Assembly (NCBI GenBank): GCA_044371425.1
Contig: JBILTR010000024.1
Coordinates: forward strand, 1 to 64,000
Length of the DNA: 64,000 nt
Source: JBEISR01 sp044371425
Lineage (GTDB): Bacteria; Planctomycetota; Planctomycetia; Pirellulales; Pirellulaceae
Direction: 5' to 3'
The notes below the pieces were generated by a model, which worked only from the letters and a program-made list of their open reading frames with translations, was not told the origin of the DNA and searched no databases. Shown here piece after piece: positions 43,179 to 52,867 of this stretch (position 1 is the first letter of the stretch; the number at the start of each line of letters is the position of its first letter). The translations under genes were made by a program, and so were the position numbers.

Positions 43179-45989
43179 TCAGGGGGAATCGGGTTCGATG
43201 GAAGGGGTGGCGATCAAGGAGCCTCGCAGCTGCGGATCTCCGTCCAGCATCAAATAGGCGCATCGCAGTGCGCTGATTCGGTGCATCCCTTCCCCGCGTT
43301 GTTCGAAGAAAATTCGCAAGGGTTCGCGTGAAGTCTGCAGTCGTTCCAGTACCACCGTCACCGGGCCTTGGTTGCTGTTGGACGCTAGTTGAAGCAACTG
43401 TCCAGAGGAGGGGCCGGCAATGCTGTCGTAGACCAGCAATCCCGCTTGGGGATGGTTGGAGCATTGGAGGGTCTCGACCTGCAGTTCGATCCGGACCAGG
43501 GAACCGGGCGGCACCGGTATGGGAGGAGTCGCCAGACGCAGGACGCTTCCGGCGTAGCCTCCGGCAAGCGACTGTCCTTGCCGACTGCTGGCGGCCACAG
43601 CGATTCTGGAGGGTTCGTTGGGCCGGTCGGCGGCGAGAATGTCGACTCCACTATTGGCGATGGATTCCAGCCGGCGGTCCATCCTCCAGTCGGCTTCCAT
43701 CATCGCCGCCAGGGAACTGGCAGGCCACTGCGGGATTGGCAGATTCTGTAGCGGGCGGTTGGCGAGCGATTGGCGGGATTGCCAGAAGAGCGGAAGGTAG
43801 CCAGCGCGTTCCAACCAGGGATTGGCCTGTGGTTGCTGGTAACCTACCATCGCTCGTTGCCAACTGGCTCGCAACACACGGCAAGCCCCGGCGCTGGCTA
43901 GCTGAAGCTGAGAGACCGCGCCACTCCATTCGGCTCGCGATTCAAGGAATTCCGAACGTCGGACCAAAGCTTGGCAATCGGCCAAAGTGCGCCATGCCGG
44001 GTCGTCGGGCGGAACTGGTTCGGAGATCAGGCACCACTGAGCGACCCGCATCAGCTGTTCGGCCTGAAGCGATTCGATTTCCAGCATGGCACGAGCGGTG
44101 GAGGTGGCGCGCTGCTGAAGGTATTCGGTGGCGCGGGCATTTCGGGTGACGATGATGCACTCGATGAACCCGGGCCGTTCGATTGTCGCCACCGCATCCT
44201 TGGGGCCAACCAGTTCCGCGATCGGCTCTAGCCGTCCCTGGGAGATCCGGAAGGCTTGGGAGGCGTCAGTCCAACCGGGCAATGGCAGACGCAGCACATC
44301 GGCCGTGGGAGGCATGGTGCAGTGCCCATCATGAACCCCTTCGGTCCAGAGAAGAATCATCTGGCTGTCGGAAAGTGCGTGGATCGAGCCATTGTAGCCC
44401 TGCGGGCGGAGGGTGGTCAGCGGTGCCGGCGTGGTGGCTCCTTGCACCCAAGGTTGGATCCACTGCAATTCCACCTGCGCGGCGCGTAGGAAGGCGACGC
44501 GTGCGTCGCTTTCCGGTTCCCCGGCATCCAGTGGGCTCCAGGATCGAAAAAGCCATCCTCGGGCGCCGGCAGCGATGGTGCGATAGAGTTGCATTCGCGC
44601 CTGAAGGATGTCGAAACCATGCAACTGCCTGGAGGTGCCGCTCCCGAGGATCCGCTCCATCGCCTCCGTCTGCTCGGTGAATTCCAAGGTGGGCTGCAAC
44701 TGGATGGTCGTCAATGGAATCGCATAGCCTCGCGTTCTTTCGTAGGCGCTGCGCAGCAGTTCCACCTGCTGCCCCCCGTCCCGCAGAGTGGTCGGTAGCG
44801 GTGCCGGGATGGAAAGGACGTCAGATAGCCGCGCGTAATTCCAGTCGTCTTCCATCACTTCGGCCAAAGTCGGGCGCTGCAACTGCGAAGGGAAAAGCGC
44901 CGCCCGGTCGCTCATCGTGCGCACCGAATCGACGTGGTTGCGGTCCAGTCCCGTCCCGAGGGACCAGCCAATCACCGGCCGATAGCTCGACCATCGCTCT
45001 GGGGGCGGCGTCACCTCCGGCGGGGGCGCAACGACACGTAGGTTGGCCTCAGCCGCTTGGTCCAGCCATGCTTCGTCGGGTGCTTGGTCGAGGACCACCC
45101 CGGTGACCCCCAGAGACGCCAACCAAGAAAGGTTCTCTCCTTGGTACTGAACCCATCGAGCCAATTTGCCACGGAGATCCTGGATCCGTTCCGTCCGTTC
45201 GATCGCGATCGACTCGGGCGAGCCTTCCAGTCCGATCTGAAGGCTGGGATCGGATGGGGCCGAAGGAGCCTGGTCGACTTCCACCAAGGCATCTGCTGCA
45301 AGATCGTCAATCTGGATTCTGGCCACTCCCGGGCCGCTGTAGACATCCAGAACCATCGCGTCGATGTAGGCGCCTCGCAAATCGATCTGTGGGCCATACT
45401 GGCTGCGGAGAATCCGCTGCTGCTCCAGCAGCAAACGGAGAGGATTGCTCACCTCCACCATCGTCCACTGACCGCCCAGCGACGAAGGGGAGCCCCAGAG
45501 AATCGTCGTCAGCGGGTTGCTTGTGGTCGGGTGGATGGCATCCGGAAAAACGACTCGCAGCCCTAGTTTCAGTCCCCGCGCGGCAGCGCGAATCCAGACC
45601 GAGCACTTCACTTCTTCGATGATCGCCGTCGGCCGCAGGCGATACTCCAGCCAAGTGTAGGTTCCTGTCTTCTGCACTAGCTCCACCCACTCGCTGGTCT
45701 GGCCTTCGTGAGCCAGTCCGGGACGCAGTTCGTGGACTACCAGTCGCGCTTCGGTATCGCTGGAGGAGAGTTGCCAGCGAGCCACGCCCGACTCGAAAGG
45801 ATCTCGAAGCTGAGCGAACAAGGGAGGGCAGAGGAGGGATGCCGAGACAAAGCAGACGATCCAGATCCATGCGCTTCGCCAGATCGACCCGGATGGGCCG
45901 CTAGTGGTTCGAGAGATCCAGATGTCGCCACGTCGCTGCATCGCGTCGATCCCAACTCGGGGGTGCACCTGGGAAAGGGAATCATCCAA
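43179..45989 (-). CDS. large exported protein of unknown function
   Basis: The 936-aa protein has an N-terminal signal or anchor (SAWIWIVCFVSASLLCPPLFA, about 38-60). The next about 170 residues are beta-rich and read like a galactose-binding or laminin-G type domain (FESGVARWQLSSSDTEARLVV, GGQWTMVEV). A central region (about 300-560) has TIM-barrel-like strands (LGVTGVVLDQAPDEAWLDQA, PVIGWSLGTGLD, GARGWLFRSWSPLD) suggestive of a glycoside hydrolase fold. I see no catalytic acid pair and make no enzymatic claim. Start may also be the Met at 45941. Confidence 0.75.
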   Translation of the reverse strand: MDDSLSQVHPRVGIDAMQRRGDIWISRTTSGPSGSIWRSAWIWIVCFVSASLLCPPLFAQLRDPFESGVARWQLSSSDTEARLVVHELRPGLAHEGQTSEWVELVQKTGTYTWLEYRLRPTAIIEEVKCSVWIRAAARGLKLGLRVVFPDAIHPTTSNPLTTILWGSPSSLGGQWTMVEVSNPLRLLLEQQRILRSQYGPQIDLRGAYIDAMVLDVYSGPGVARIQIDDLAADALVEVDQAPSAPSDPSLQIGLEGSPESIAIERTERIQDLRGKLARWVQYQGENLSWLASLGVTGVVLDQAPDEAWLDQAAEANLRVVAPPPEVTPPPERWSSYRPVIGWSLGTGLDRNHVDSVRTMSDRAALFPSQLQRPTLAEVMEDDWNYARLSDVLSIPAPLPTTLRDGGQQVELLRSAYERTRGYAIPLTTIQLQPTLEFTEQTEAMERILGSGTSRQLHGFDILQARMQLYRTIAAGARGWLFRSWSPLDAGEPESDARVAFLRAAQVELQWIQPWVQGATTPAPLTTLRPQGYNGSIHALSDSQMILLWTEGVHDGHCTMPPTADVLRLPLPGWTDASQAFRISQGRLEPIAELVGPKDAVATIERPGFIECIIVTRNARATEYLQQRATSTARAMLEIESLQAEQLMRVAQWCLISEPVPPDDPAWRTLADCQALVRRSEFLESRAEWSGAVSQLQLASAGACRVLRASWQRAMVGYQQPQANPWLERAGYLPLFWQSRQSLANRPLQNLPIPQWPASSLAAMMEADWRMDRRLESIANSGVDILAADRPNEPSRIAVAASSRQGQSLAGGYAGSVLRLATPPIPVPPGSLVRIELQVETLQCSNHPQAGLLVYDSIAGPSSGQLLQLASNSNQGPVTVVLERLQTSREPLRIFFEQRGEGMHRISALRCAYLMLDGDPQLRGSLIATPSIEPDSP

Positions 45990-46308
45990 AGGAAAAGGAG
46001 CAGTCGATCCAGTCGACTAAGGGAAGCCAGAGCACGGATTCGCGTAGGCGAGCCTGTTTCGGCTGATCCCTGAGCCAGTGGGTAGCAAAACCTAGCAAGG
46101 GTTGCCAGAGGAATCGGTCGAAACCCTGAAAAAATCGCTGCTTCATTGATTTCTGTGAACGAATCTTGACCGATCCTTTACGATTTTTTCGGCTCCTGAG
46201 TTTGGGTGGGTTCGGTAATCTGTAACGAGGAAAAAGTGGGCATGGATTTGCTGCGAAGACGCCGCTGTGCTGGACGGTAGAGTCGGTCGGGTAACAGGAG
46301 CCACTGTG
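45990..46308. other. intergenic gap between divergent genes
   Basis: This lies between the leftward 936-aa gene and the rightward PEP-CTERM gene. No gene is visible; promoters for both are expected. AT-rich patches (around 46128 and 46180-46190) stand out against the background, but I cannot assign hexamers with confidence. Confidence 0.4.
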
Positions 46309-47055
46309 ATGATGAGCCGTTGCTTTTTGCTCAGTTTGGTCGTTGTTTTCTGCGGCGATGTGGCGAGGGGTGAGATCATCACCCAGTGGAACTTCAACAC
46401 GATCACCCCAGGGAATATCGCAACGGCACTTCCCAGCACCGGTTCGGGGAGCATCTCCTTGATCGGTGGGACGACGACGCCCACTTCAGGATCGGCTGGG
46501 ACAGGTTCCAGCGACACTGCATCGCCGAATCTGGCATTTCAAACCACAACCTATGCAGCCCAGGGGTCGGGGAATCTTTCCCGTGGGGTTCAGTTTGGTG
46601 TCTCGACAGTAGGGTTTCAGGATATTCAGGTCACCTGGGATCAGCGCCATAGCAATACCTCCTCCCGCTTTTGGGCGCTGCTTTACACGACGGATGGAGC
46701 GACCTGGAACACCTTCTCGGCAACGGGGGCCGGCACTGATTCTGGTCTGTATGCTGGGGTAACGGGAGATACTTGGTTCAATCAGCGAACGGCTGACTTG
46801 ACGGGCATTGCGGGAGTGAACGACAACCCGAACTTTGGAATTCGAATCGTCGCTTCATTCGCTCCCGGACAGAGCAGTTACACCGCCAGCAGTCCAACAG
46901 GCACTTATGCGACTAGCGGCACCGCCCGATTCGACATGGTGACCATCAGCGGTTCGATCAGCGCAATTCCTGAACCCAGCTCGGTCTTGCTGACGGCAGC
47001 GGTTGCCTGTGGCTATCTGTCGCGACGCACCTGGCGCCGGAAGACGGCGGGCTGA
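46309..47055 (+). CDS. PEP-CTERM exported protein
   Basis: The 248-aa protein has a signal peptide (CFLLSLVVVFCGDVARG), a beta-rich Ser/Thr/Gly-rich body, and a C-terminal PEP-CTERM sorting tail: AIPEPSSVLL, a hydrophobic helix, then SRRTWRRK. The exosortase system cleaves this tail and sends the protein to the envelope or exopolysaccharide. AGGAG lies 8 bases before the ATG. The body has the start pattern TQWNFN of many planctomycete PEP-CTERM proteins. Confidence 0.88.
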   Translation: MMSRCFLLSLVVVFCGDVARGEIITQWNFNTITPGNIATALPSTGSGSISLIGGTTTPTSGSAGTGSSDTASPNLAFQTTTYAAQGSGNLSRGVQFGVSTVGFQDIQVTWDQRHSNTSSRFWALLYTTDGATWNTFSATGAGTDSGLYAGVTGDTWFNQRTADLTGIAGVNDNPNFGIRIVASFAPGQSSYTASSPTGTYATSGTARFDMVTISGSISAIPEPSSVLLTAAVACGYLSRRTWRRKTAG

Positions 47056-47097
47056 GGCTCGCTTGATGGCTTTGCTTGGTGAAGCGGCGAAGGACAG

Positions 47098-47532
47098 CTA
47101 AAGATCTTCTCGTTGCCGTCGCCGTTTTTCGATTTCTTTCAAGCTGTAGATGTTGCCCTGGTTGCAGCCGGGGCATTGGCGAGCGGTTTGTTGCCAGGCT
47201 TTGGGATCCTCCAAATTGGAGGACCAAAAAGGCCAGGTTCGGCACTGGACGGGGCGAGCCTGATAGACGGTGCAACCGCGAGTTTGCGGATCGAGAAAGA
47301 TGCAATCGCCGTCGGGATATTCTACGAGGCTTTTCCTGGCTCCCACGCTTCGCACAAAACGTCGCTCGAACTGGTCGATGTCGTCTCCCATCCCCATCGC
47401 TTCGGCCAGAGCGGCGATCTCTTCCGGTTCCACCCAGACGAACCCGGGGGCTCCCCCGCAGCATCGACCGCACTGGGTGCATTCAAACGCAAGCCCCTCT
47501 CGATACCAGGGGGATGAGTCATCGGCAGGCAT
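47098..47532 (-). CDS. YkgJ family cysteine cluster protein
   Basis: The 144-aa protein has the zinc- or iron-binding CxxCxxCC motif CTQCGRCCGGAPG (about 18-30), then CIFLD, CTVYQARPVQCRTWPF and a final CPGC, matching the YkgJ/UPF0153 family. Function is unknown. It converges on the PEP-CTERM gene. Confidence 0.92.
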   Translation of the reverse strand: MPADDSSPWYREGLAFECTQCGRCCGGAPGFVWVEPEEIAALAEAMGMGDDIDQFERRFVRSVGARKSLVEYPDGDCIFLDPQTRGCTVYQARPVQCRTWPFWSSNLEDPKAWQQTARQCPGCNQGNIYSLKEIEKRRRQREDL

Positions 47533-47661
47533 GGCGATCCGCTTTGCTCAGGAGGTGAAAACAGCGTTGCTCCGAAACATCCAACAGAAATTGCATCGTA
47601 GCAAAGGCTGCGGCTAGCGGGAGGTGAAGCAGAAGCGTGGGTTGGCGATCTGGAAACGAAA

Positions 47662-47689
47662 ACGGTCAGACCCTTGCGAGTCTGACCGT
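47662..47689 (-). terminator. rho-independent terminator of the DUF1571 gene
   Basis: ACGGTCAGAC and GTCTGACCGT form a 10-bp stem with an 8-nt loop; on the minus strand it is followed by TTTCGTTTCC. It lies about 27 bp after the DUF1571 stop. Confidence 0.85.
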
Positions 47690-47715
47690 CGGGGAGATCG
47701 ATTCGATCCAGAGGA

Positions 47716-48603
47716 TTACTTGTGGAAGTTGTACTGTGGGTTGTTGATGTCGAAGTCCTCGTCGGTCAACCCGACGTTCAACTTCAACTGCTGGTAGGTG
47801 TACTCTTCGAGCACCTGCATCTGTCCCCCTTCTTCGGCTGGCCAGTCGTAAGCGGCATATCGGACGGGGATGTCGAGTTCTTTGTCGACGAAGATCTGAG
47901 CCATGCAGAAATCGTAATGAGCCGCTGGGTGGGGTGTTTTCACCTGCAGCACCTTGCACTCACGACCGCTGACCTTGGCGCCTTCCAAGAATTCGACTTC
48001 GCAAGTGCCGTGCGACTTGTATCGCTCGCCCCGCTCCAGCAGCTTGACCATCAGATTCTCGATCCCAATTTCTGTCAGCGGATAGCGCTGGCCCTGCATG
48101 GCGATCCAGCTGTTGGGATCCAGATGATGAGTGCCAAGCATCCGCTTGATGCCTGATTCGTGAGCCACCATCTTGCCGTCGTTCTGATTCTCGACGTAAA
48201 GCACCTCGCGACCCTTGACGGCGCTCGGCTTGAGGAACATCAGATAGACGCTGAACGGAACTTTCAATTCCCCGTCCACCACCTTACGGTTCCTGATTTT
48301 GGCGAACATGAATTCGTATTCGCCCAGTTCGCCTCCCACCTGCTCGCGCTTGACCAGCACCGCAGTGTAGTCCTGAACATCTTCGCGAACCTTCAACAAC
48401 CCACGCCGCGCCAGGTCCAAGGCTGGATCCAGCGCATTGGGCTCGTTGATCAACGGCTTGGCCGCGTCGTTTTTCGAAATGCGAAGGACCGGTTCGACCA
48501 GCTTTGCATTCTTCGGATCGGTCTGCTGGGCCGACGCACCAGGCGCCAAGAACAATGCCAGACCTAACGAGGAAAGCGATCCCCAAATCGCCAATCTTTT
48601 CAT
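47716..48603 (-). CDS. exported DUF1571 domain protein
   Basis: The 295-aa protein has a signal peptide (LAIWGSLSSLGLALFLAPGASA) and the DUF1571 core: DVQDYTAVLVKREQVGGELGEYEFMFAKIRN, FSVYLMFLKPSAVKGREVLYVEN, YEFCMAQ-like HYDFCMAQIFVDKELDIPVRYAAYDWP and LTDEDFDINNPQYNF. This family resembles outer-membrane lipoprotein-sorting folds (LolA/LolB-like) and may bind lipids in the periplasm. ATG at 48603 has GGGGAG 10 bases upstream; ATG at 48621 is in frame. Confidence 0.9.
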   Translation of the reverse strand: MKRLAIWGSLSSLGLALFLAPGASAQQTDPKNAKLVEPVLRISKNDAAKPLINEPNALDPALDLARRGLLKVREDVQDYTAVLVKREQVGGELGEYEFMFAKIRNRKVVDGELKVPFSVYLMFLKPSAVKGREVLYVENQNDGKMVAHESGIKRMLGTHHLDPNSWIAMQGQRYPLTEIGIENLMVKLLERGERYKSHGTCEVEFLEGAKVSGRECKVLQVKTPHPAAHYDFCMAQIFVDKELDIPVRYAAYDWPAEEGGQMQVLEEYTYQQLKLNVGLTDEDFDINNPQYNFHK

Positions 48604-48903
48604 CGACCGATCACTCCCCATGTTGGATCCGAAGCCTGGAACCCTCATCCCTGCGTCCCCCAGACACAGACGCGTCGACTGTTAAGATCGATCCAGGATG
48701 CTGTGGAACTCGAAGCCGGTTCCCGCAGTTCCATGGGGAAGAGGATTTTTTGGATTCCCAGACGCACTATCTCTTGGAGTTTGCCCAACCTCTACATTGC
48801 GATCGACCGTATCAATTTGTCGCAACGGTTCCCAGAGCAATTGGTGTCCCCGGAGGTGGGGTGGGAGAGATGCTCAGTGCTAGCATTGAGCCGATGATGG
48901 AAG
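48604..48903. other. intergenic gap
   Basis: The 300 bp between the DUF1571 start and the PTS IIA stop contain no supported gene. The DUF1571 promoter should lie here. Confidence 0.4.
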
Positions 48904-49614
48904 CTAGTCGTTCCAGCCGGATTCGGTCTGTTGGATTATCTGGTGGGCATCCCAGGGAGATTCTGCATGACGCAGCCGCTCCAGCAGATCAGGATCGCTG
49001 ATCAGACGGCCGAGTCGGGCTTGGATGCGCAGATGGATGCGATCGTTCTCGGCCCCGATGAGGAAAAAAAGGTCGGTCAGTCTTCCGGAGCGATTGCCGA
49101 AAGGGAGGGGCCTTGGGGCGATACCCAGCGCCAGAAACGACTCGGCCAGCAGATTCGGCTGAGGGCGGCGGGGGTGGAGCAGGGCAACGCCATTTTCCAG
49201 CGCGGTCGAGAGCAGTTGTTCGCGGGCCTGGACGGCCTGCGCCATGGCCGCATCATCCCAGAGTTTTCCGGTATGGGCGGCCAAGTGGCACATGTCGCGG
49301 ATGACGGCATTGGAGGTTCTTGATTCCAGCGGAATGGCGATCGCATCGACCGACAGAAGCTCGGCCAGGACGACGGGGGACTCCTCATCGGTTGCCGATC
49401 GTTCGAACCACCGTTCCACCTCTTCCAGCTCTTCTGGACTGCTCATTCCGATCCGGTTTTCCAGCCAGTGATGGATCTCCGATTCGGAGAATCGCCACTG
49501 ACCCTGCACCTTGCGGCCTGGCAATTCGCCTCGTTTGATCAGCTTCTGGATCTGATCGGGGGTGAAGTGCAGGTAGGCTGCCAGTTGTTCCAGATCGAAG
49601 TCCTTGCCGGACAT
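48904..49614 (-). CDS. HTH domain fused to PTS IIA-like domain
   Basis: The 236-aa protein joins an excisionase-type helix-turn-helix (LEQLAAYLHFTPDQIQKLIKRGELPGRKVQGQWRFSESEIHHWL, residues about 8-52) to a fructose/mannitol-type PTS IIA domain (from about 85). The phosphorylatable His is in NGVALLHPRRPQP (about 145). In planctomycetes such fusions probably sense nitrogen or sugar status rather than transport sugar. It is the last gene of the leftward Tol cluster, 143 bp after the second ExbD. Confidence 0.88.
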   Translation of the reverse strand: MSGKDFDLEQLAAYLHFTPDQIQKLIKRGELPGRKVQGQWRFSESEIHHWLENRIGMSSPEELEEVERWFERSATDEESPVVLAELLSVDAIAIPLESRTSNAVIRDMCHLAAHTGKLWDDAAMAQAVQAREQLLSTALENGVALLHPRRPQPNLLAESFLALGIAPRPLPFGNRSGRLTDLFFLIGAENDRIHLRIQARLGRLISDPDLLERLRHAESPWDAHQIIQQTESGWND

Positions 49615-49756
49615 GGAAATACAGCTCCTTCTTGACCGGCAGATCGATCGCCGGTTGGATGGGGATGAGCCACCCTTGTGGTTCCCAATGGCCCGTAGGT
49701 TTCGAAGGGTGCAGCTCTCCAGGCGGCTCCTTCGAGGGCCGAGAGGAGCGGTGGCA

Positions 49757-50242
49757 TCAAGGCTTTCGGGGTGGGGCGAATTTGATGCGATCGACCAATC
49801 GGACGACGTCGTTGCCCTGGCGGTATCCGGTCACGGCGGTGATGGCTTCGACAACGTGGACGTAGCGCAGGTTGTAATCGAGGTCGATCTCGACTTCCGG
49901 GCCCTCTTCCTCCGAGGGGCCTGCGCTATCCCCCATCAGCTGCACGATGTAGGCTCGCACCTTGGCCCAATCCTGTCCGAACGAGATGGTGTCGTTGACA
50001 GAGATATCTGCCAGTTGTCCGCTTGCATCGGCTTTCATCCGTAGCTTGATGGGAAGCTGGGTCAGATCGGTGGGAGCTCCGCCGGCACCCGACAGGGGCA
50101 TTTTGACGTTGAAATCCCCTTCCTGCGCGGCGATTTTGAAGGTCGTGATAAAGAAGATCAGCAGCAGAAAGACGATGTCGATCATCGAGGTCATCTGCAG
50201 CTCGGCTTTGACGGCACTTTCCGGTGGTTTTCTGATTTTCAT
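49757..50242 (-). CDS. ExbD/TolR family protein (second copy)
   Basis: The 161-aa inner-membrane protein has a short basic N-terminus, one transmembrane helix with the proton-path Asp (MTSMIDIVFLLLIFFIT), and a periplasmic domain with ISVNDTI and LRYVHVVEAITAV. It would work with the TolQ-like protein to couple proton flow to envelope work. An acidic insert (GPSEEEGPEVEIDLD) is unusual for the family. Confidence 0.9.
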   Translation of the reverse strand: MKIRKPPESAVKAELQMTSMIDIVFLLLIFFITTFKIAAQEGDFNVKMPLSGAGGAPTDLTQLPIKLRMKADASGQLADISVNDTISFGQDWAKVRAYIVQLMGDSAGPSEEEGPEVEIDLDYNLRYVHVVEAITAVTGYRQGNDVVRLVDRIKFAPPRKP

Positions 50243-50303
50243 CTTGGTTTTCTTCCCGTAGCTGAAGAGGGCTCAGCTAGATTCCGGAGGGGTCTCGCAC
50301 GTT

Positions 50304-50747
50304 TCAGTAGCGCTGATCTTCTTTGACGCGGAGCGTGAATTTTTCAAAGCCAAGGTCCTGGCATTTGCGGATGAAGTCCTGCACCACGCCACCGGGCACA
50401 TCGCGATGGGCGCGGATGATGATGTTCGCGTCGGAGGCTCCCTTGTTCTTGGCCTGCAGCAGGCTGATTTCGTTATTCAGGAGGGGGCGCACCCCTTCGA
50501 GGGTGGAGGTGATGCCACCGATGACAACCGTCCCATCGGCGGGCACGTGCAGGGTGATCGGAAAGTCGACTGGCGCGTCGGCGGGCCTTGCCAGTTCGCT
50601 TTCGGGCAGGGTCACCCGGTCGTTTTGCTCGCTTTGGGAAAAGTTCATCAGCACCATGAAGAACGCGATCAACTGAAAGGTCATGTCGATCATCGGGGTC
50701 AGATCGGGTTCCGGGATGCGGTAATCATGCTCTTTTCGCTTGCGCAT
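50304..50747 (-). CDS. ExbD/TolR family protein (first copy)
   Basis: The 147-aa protein has DLTPMIDMTFQLIAFFMVLMNF, the ExbD transmembrane helix with its key Asp, and a periplasmic part with VIGG and RAHRDVPGGVVQDFIRKCQDLGF, the typical RxD and final helix. It is 11 bp downstream of the TolQ-like gene. Confidence 0.93.
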   Translation of the reverse strand: MRKRKEHDYRIPEPDLTPMIDMTFQLIAFFMVLMNFSQSEQNDRVTLPESELARPADAPVDFPITLHVPADGTVVIGGITSTLEGVRPLLNNEISLLQAKNKGASDANIIIRAHRDVPGGVVQDFIRKCQDLGFEKFTLRVKEDQRY

Positions 50748-50758
50748 CGGACGATTCC

Positions 50759-51616
50759 TTACTTGCGAACCGAATCTTCGAACTTCTCAAGGAGGTTTTC
50801 GCTGGTGTTGCCCACTTCCAGCACCATCCGCTGGAATCGGTTGCGAAGGATGTTGTAGATGGCGATAGCAGGGATGGCGATATAGAGGCCCAGCAGCGTG
50901 GTCACCAGCGCCGTGGAGATCCCTTTGGCCAGTTCCGAGGGAGGCGGGGTGGTGGTGCGTGATGCGATGACGGTGAAGGCAGCCACCATCCCTTCGACCG
51001 TTCCCAGCAGTCCGACCATAGGGGCGATATTGCCGATCAGCGCCATGTATCCCAAGCGGTGTTCAACTTTCATCGTCTCTTCCTCGCCGGCGATCTGCAT
51101 CGCTTCGATGGCGTGGTCGTAACCTTTTTCCAGCTTGCCCAGGCCCGAGGCGACGACTTGTCCTAGCATGGAGTCATCATTTCGGATCAGTTCAGCAGCC
51201 CCTTCCAGGTTCTGTTCGGCCAGGCATTGTTCGACGCCCTCCACCAGATCGGTCGGGCAGATAGCATCGCGGCGCACCGCCAGGATGTTCATCACCAAAA
51301 ATCCAACCAGCAGGAAGGAGAGGATGAGAAAGGCCAAAGAATATTTCCACCCGAGAGCTTCGTAGGTCCATTCCAGAAGCGACTGGTTTTTCACTGGCGT
51401 TGCTGCGGGAGCGGCTGGTGCAGCAGCAGCGACGGGAGGAGGGGCAGCTGGTGCGGCAGCTTGGGGCGCTGGGGCGGGAGCGGCATCCTGGCCCATGACG
51501 ACGGTCGATGGGGGGCCCAGCCAGGCAGTCAGCAGCAGCGCCAGGAACCCAATCCGCAGAGTGCATGACCAGGTGGGAACAGCCAGTTTGAGGACGCTCG
51601 GGACAATGGGCAACAT
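50759..51616 (-). CDS. MotA/TolQ/ExbB family proton channel
   Basis: The 285-aa protein has an N-terminal signal or helix, an Ala/Pro-rich linker (about 45-75), then the three-helix TolQ core: FLILSFLLVGFLVM, YMALIGNIAPMVGLLGTVEGMVAAFTVIA and LVTTLLGLYIAIPAIAIYN. The extra N-terminal helix and AP-rich linker are longer than in E. coli ExbB. With two ExbD partners it forms a putative proton-driven motor. Confidence 0.93.
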   Translation of the reverse strand: MLPIVPSVLKLAVPTWSCTLRIGFLALLLTAWLGPPSTVVMGQDAAPAPAPQAAAPAAPPPVAAAAPAAPAATPVKNQSLLEWTYEALGWKYSLAFLILSFLLVGFLVMNILAVRRDAICPTDLVEGVEQCLAEQNLEGAAELIRNDDSMLGQVVASGLGKLEKGYDHAIEAMQIAGEEETMKVEHRLGYMALIGNIAPMVGLLGTVEGMVAAFTVIASRTTTPPPSELAKGISTALVTTLLGLYIAIPAIAIYNILRNRFQRMVLEVGNTSENLLEKFEDSVRK

Positions 51617-51703
51617 GGACTTCTCCCAGTGAGGACAAGAGTTAGGGGTGATGGATGGACTACCAGCGGTTTGAGGTCCGTGGGACGGGTGGATTCCGCG
51701 TCG

Positions 51704-52786
51704 TCACTTCTTGGCCCAGGTGCTGCCGGCATAGAGGGTGGTCAGTTTTTCTTTCGCTTCCGCCGCTCGCTGTGGCTCACCTAGTTTCGCCCACAGCTGG
51801 CTTAAATGGTAGAGCGCCTCGGCGTGGCTCTCCGGGTTGTTCGAGAATAGCAGATCGCTGTGCAGGTAGGCCAGCACGGCCTGTTCCCACTTCTGTTCCT
51901 TCTGCAGGGCTTCCCCTTGTGCGTTGTAGAGTGCGGCGAAGAGCTGGGAATCGGTGGAGTCGTTCTCCTGAATGAGTTTCTGGAGGTTCTGGATCGCATC
52001 GGCGGTTTTCCCTTCCGAGATATCGCAGCGTGCCAGAACGACCTTTGCCAGTAGCTGGCTGCGGAGGGTAGCTGGGTCGGTGGCTGCGGTGGCGATTGCT
52101 TCCGAGCAAACGGTGCGGGCTTCCGCAAACTTCTGCTGGCTCAGCAACGCCCGCGCCTCCAGTACTTTGCTGCGGAGAGCCACCTGAGGATAGGGGGCTT
52201 TGGCAAGCGCCCCAAAGTAAACGCTGGCTCGATCGTAGTTGCCCAGCAGCGTTGCCAGTTCACCCAATGTCTCGGTCCCTTCATAGAAATGATGGGAGTC
52301 TTTGTTGGCGGTGAAGTAAGCCAGAAGCCCTTTGGCGGCCGATCCCGGATCGGCTCGGCCCGTCAGCGCCAGATTGCCTTCGATCCACGAACTGTAGTAA
52401 GCCAATTCGGCCTGTGGGGCATCGCCGGTGACCGATTCCGGATCGATCTTCTTGATCTCTTCCTGGGCCTGGTCCCATTGACCGTTGGCCGCCAGCTCTT
52501 TGACTCGCGAGAGCGTCGACGGTTCGCCATCGAAGACGACGCGCGCCAACGCCGGGGTTTCGAAGGTCTGCGGAGTGCCTCGCACTTCGATCACCACCTT
52601 GTCGCGTCCGATCTCGGTGATGGAGCCGCTGACGGACGAACCTTGTTTGGGGTAGATGCGGTCATCGGCGAGGATCGTACTTGCGGGGGCGGTCAGTAGC
52701 ATGGCGGTGAGGGCCATCTGGCGCCGGAGGGCGAAGATCGATTTCGAAATTCCACGGAAGGGAAGGGGGGCTGGTGTTGGGCTCAT
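51704..52786 (-). CDS. exported TPR protein of the Tol cluster
   Basis: The 360-aa protein has a signal peptide (ALTAMLLTAPASTILA), a small beta domain near the N-terminus (GSSVSGSITEIGRDKVVIEVRG, a SH3- or Hfq-like strand set) and TPR repeats to the end (YDRASVYFGALAKAPYP; KWEQAVLAYLHSDLLFS). AGGAG lies 9 bases before the ATG at 52786. It is placed directly before tolQ, like YbgF/CpoB-type partners of Tol systems, though the domains differ. Confidence 0.85.
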   Translation of the reverse strand: MSPTPAPLPFRGISKSIFALRRQMALTAMLLTAPASTILADDRIYPKQGSSVSGSITEIGRDKVVIEVRGTPQTFETPALARVVFDGEPSTLSRVKELAANGQWDQAQEEIKKIDPESVTGDAPQAELAYYSSWIEGNLALTGRADPGSAAKGLLAYFTANKDSHHFYEGTETLGELATLLGNYDRASVYFGALAKAPYPQVALRSKVLEARALLSQQKFAEARTVCSEAIATAATDPATLRSQLLAKVVLARCDISEGKTADAIQNLQKLIQENDSTDSQLFAALYNAQGEALQKEQKWEQAVLAYLHSDLLFSNNPESHAEALYHLSQLWAKLGEPQRAAEAKEKLTTLYAGSTWAKK

Positions 52787-52867
52787 CGGTCGGGTCTCCT
52801 GGTCGGAATCGGCTGCCAAGGTCATGCGATGGCATCCGATGGAAAGGGCTTGCGGGATAAGGATCGA

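Noticed and set aside
48904..49614. frameshift or artificial fusion between HTH and PTS IIA
   Set aside because: The frame is continuous with a sensible linker, and this HTH-IIA fusion is a known planctomycete arrangement.
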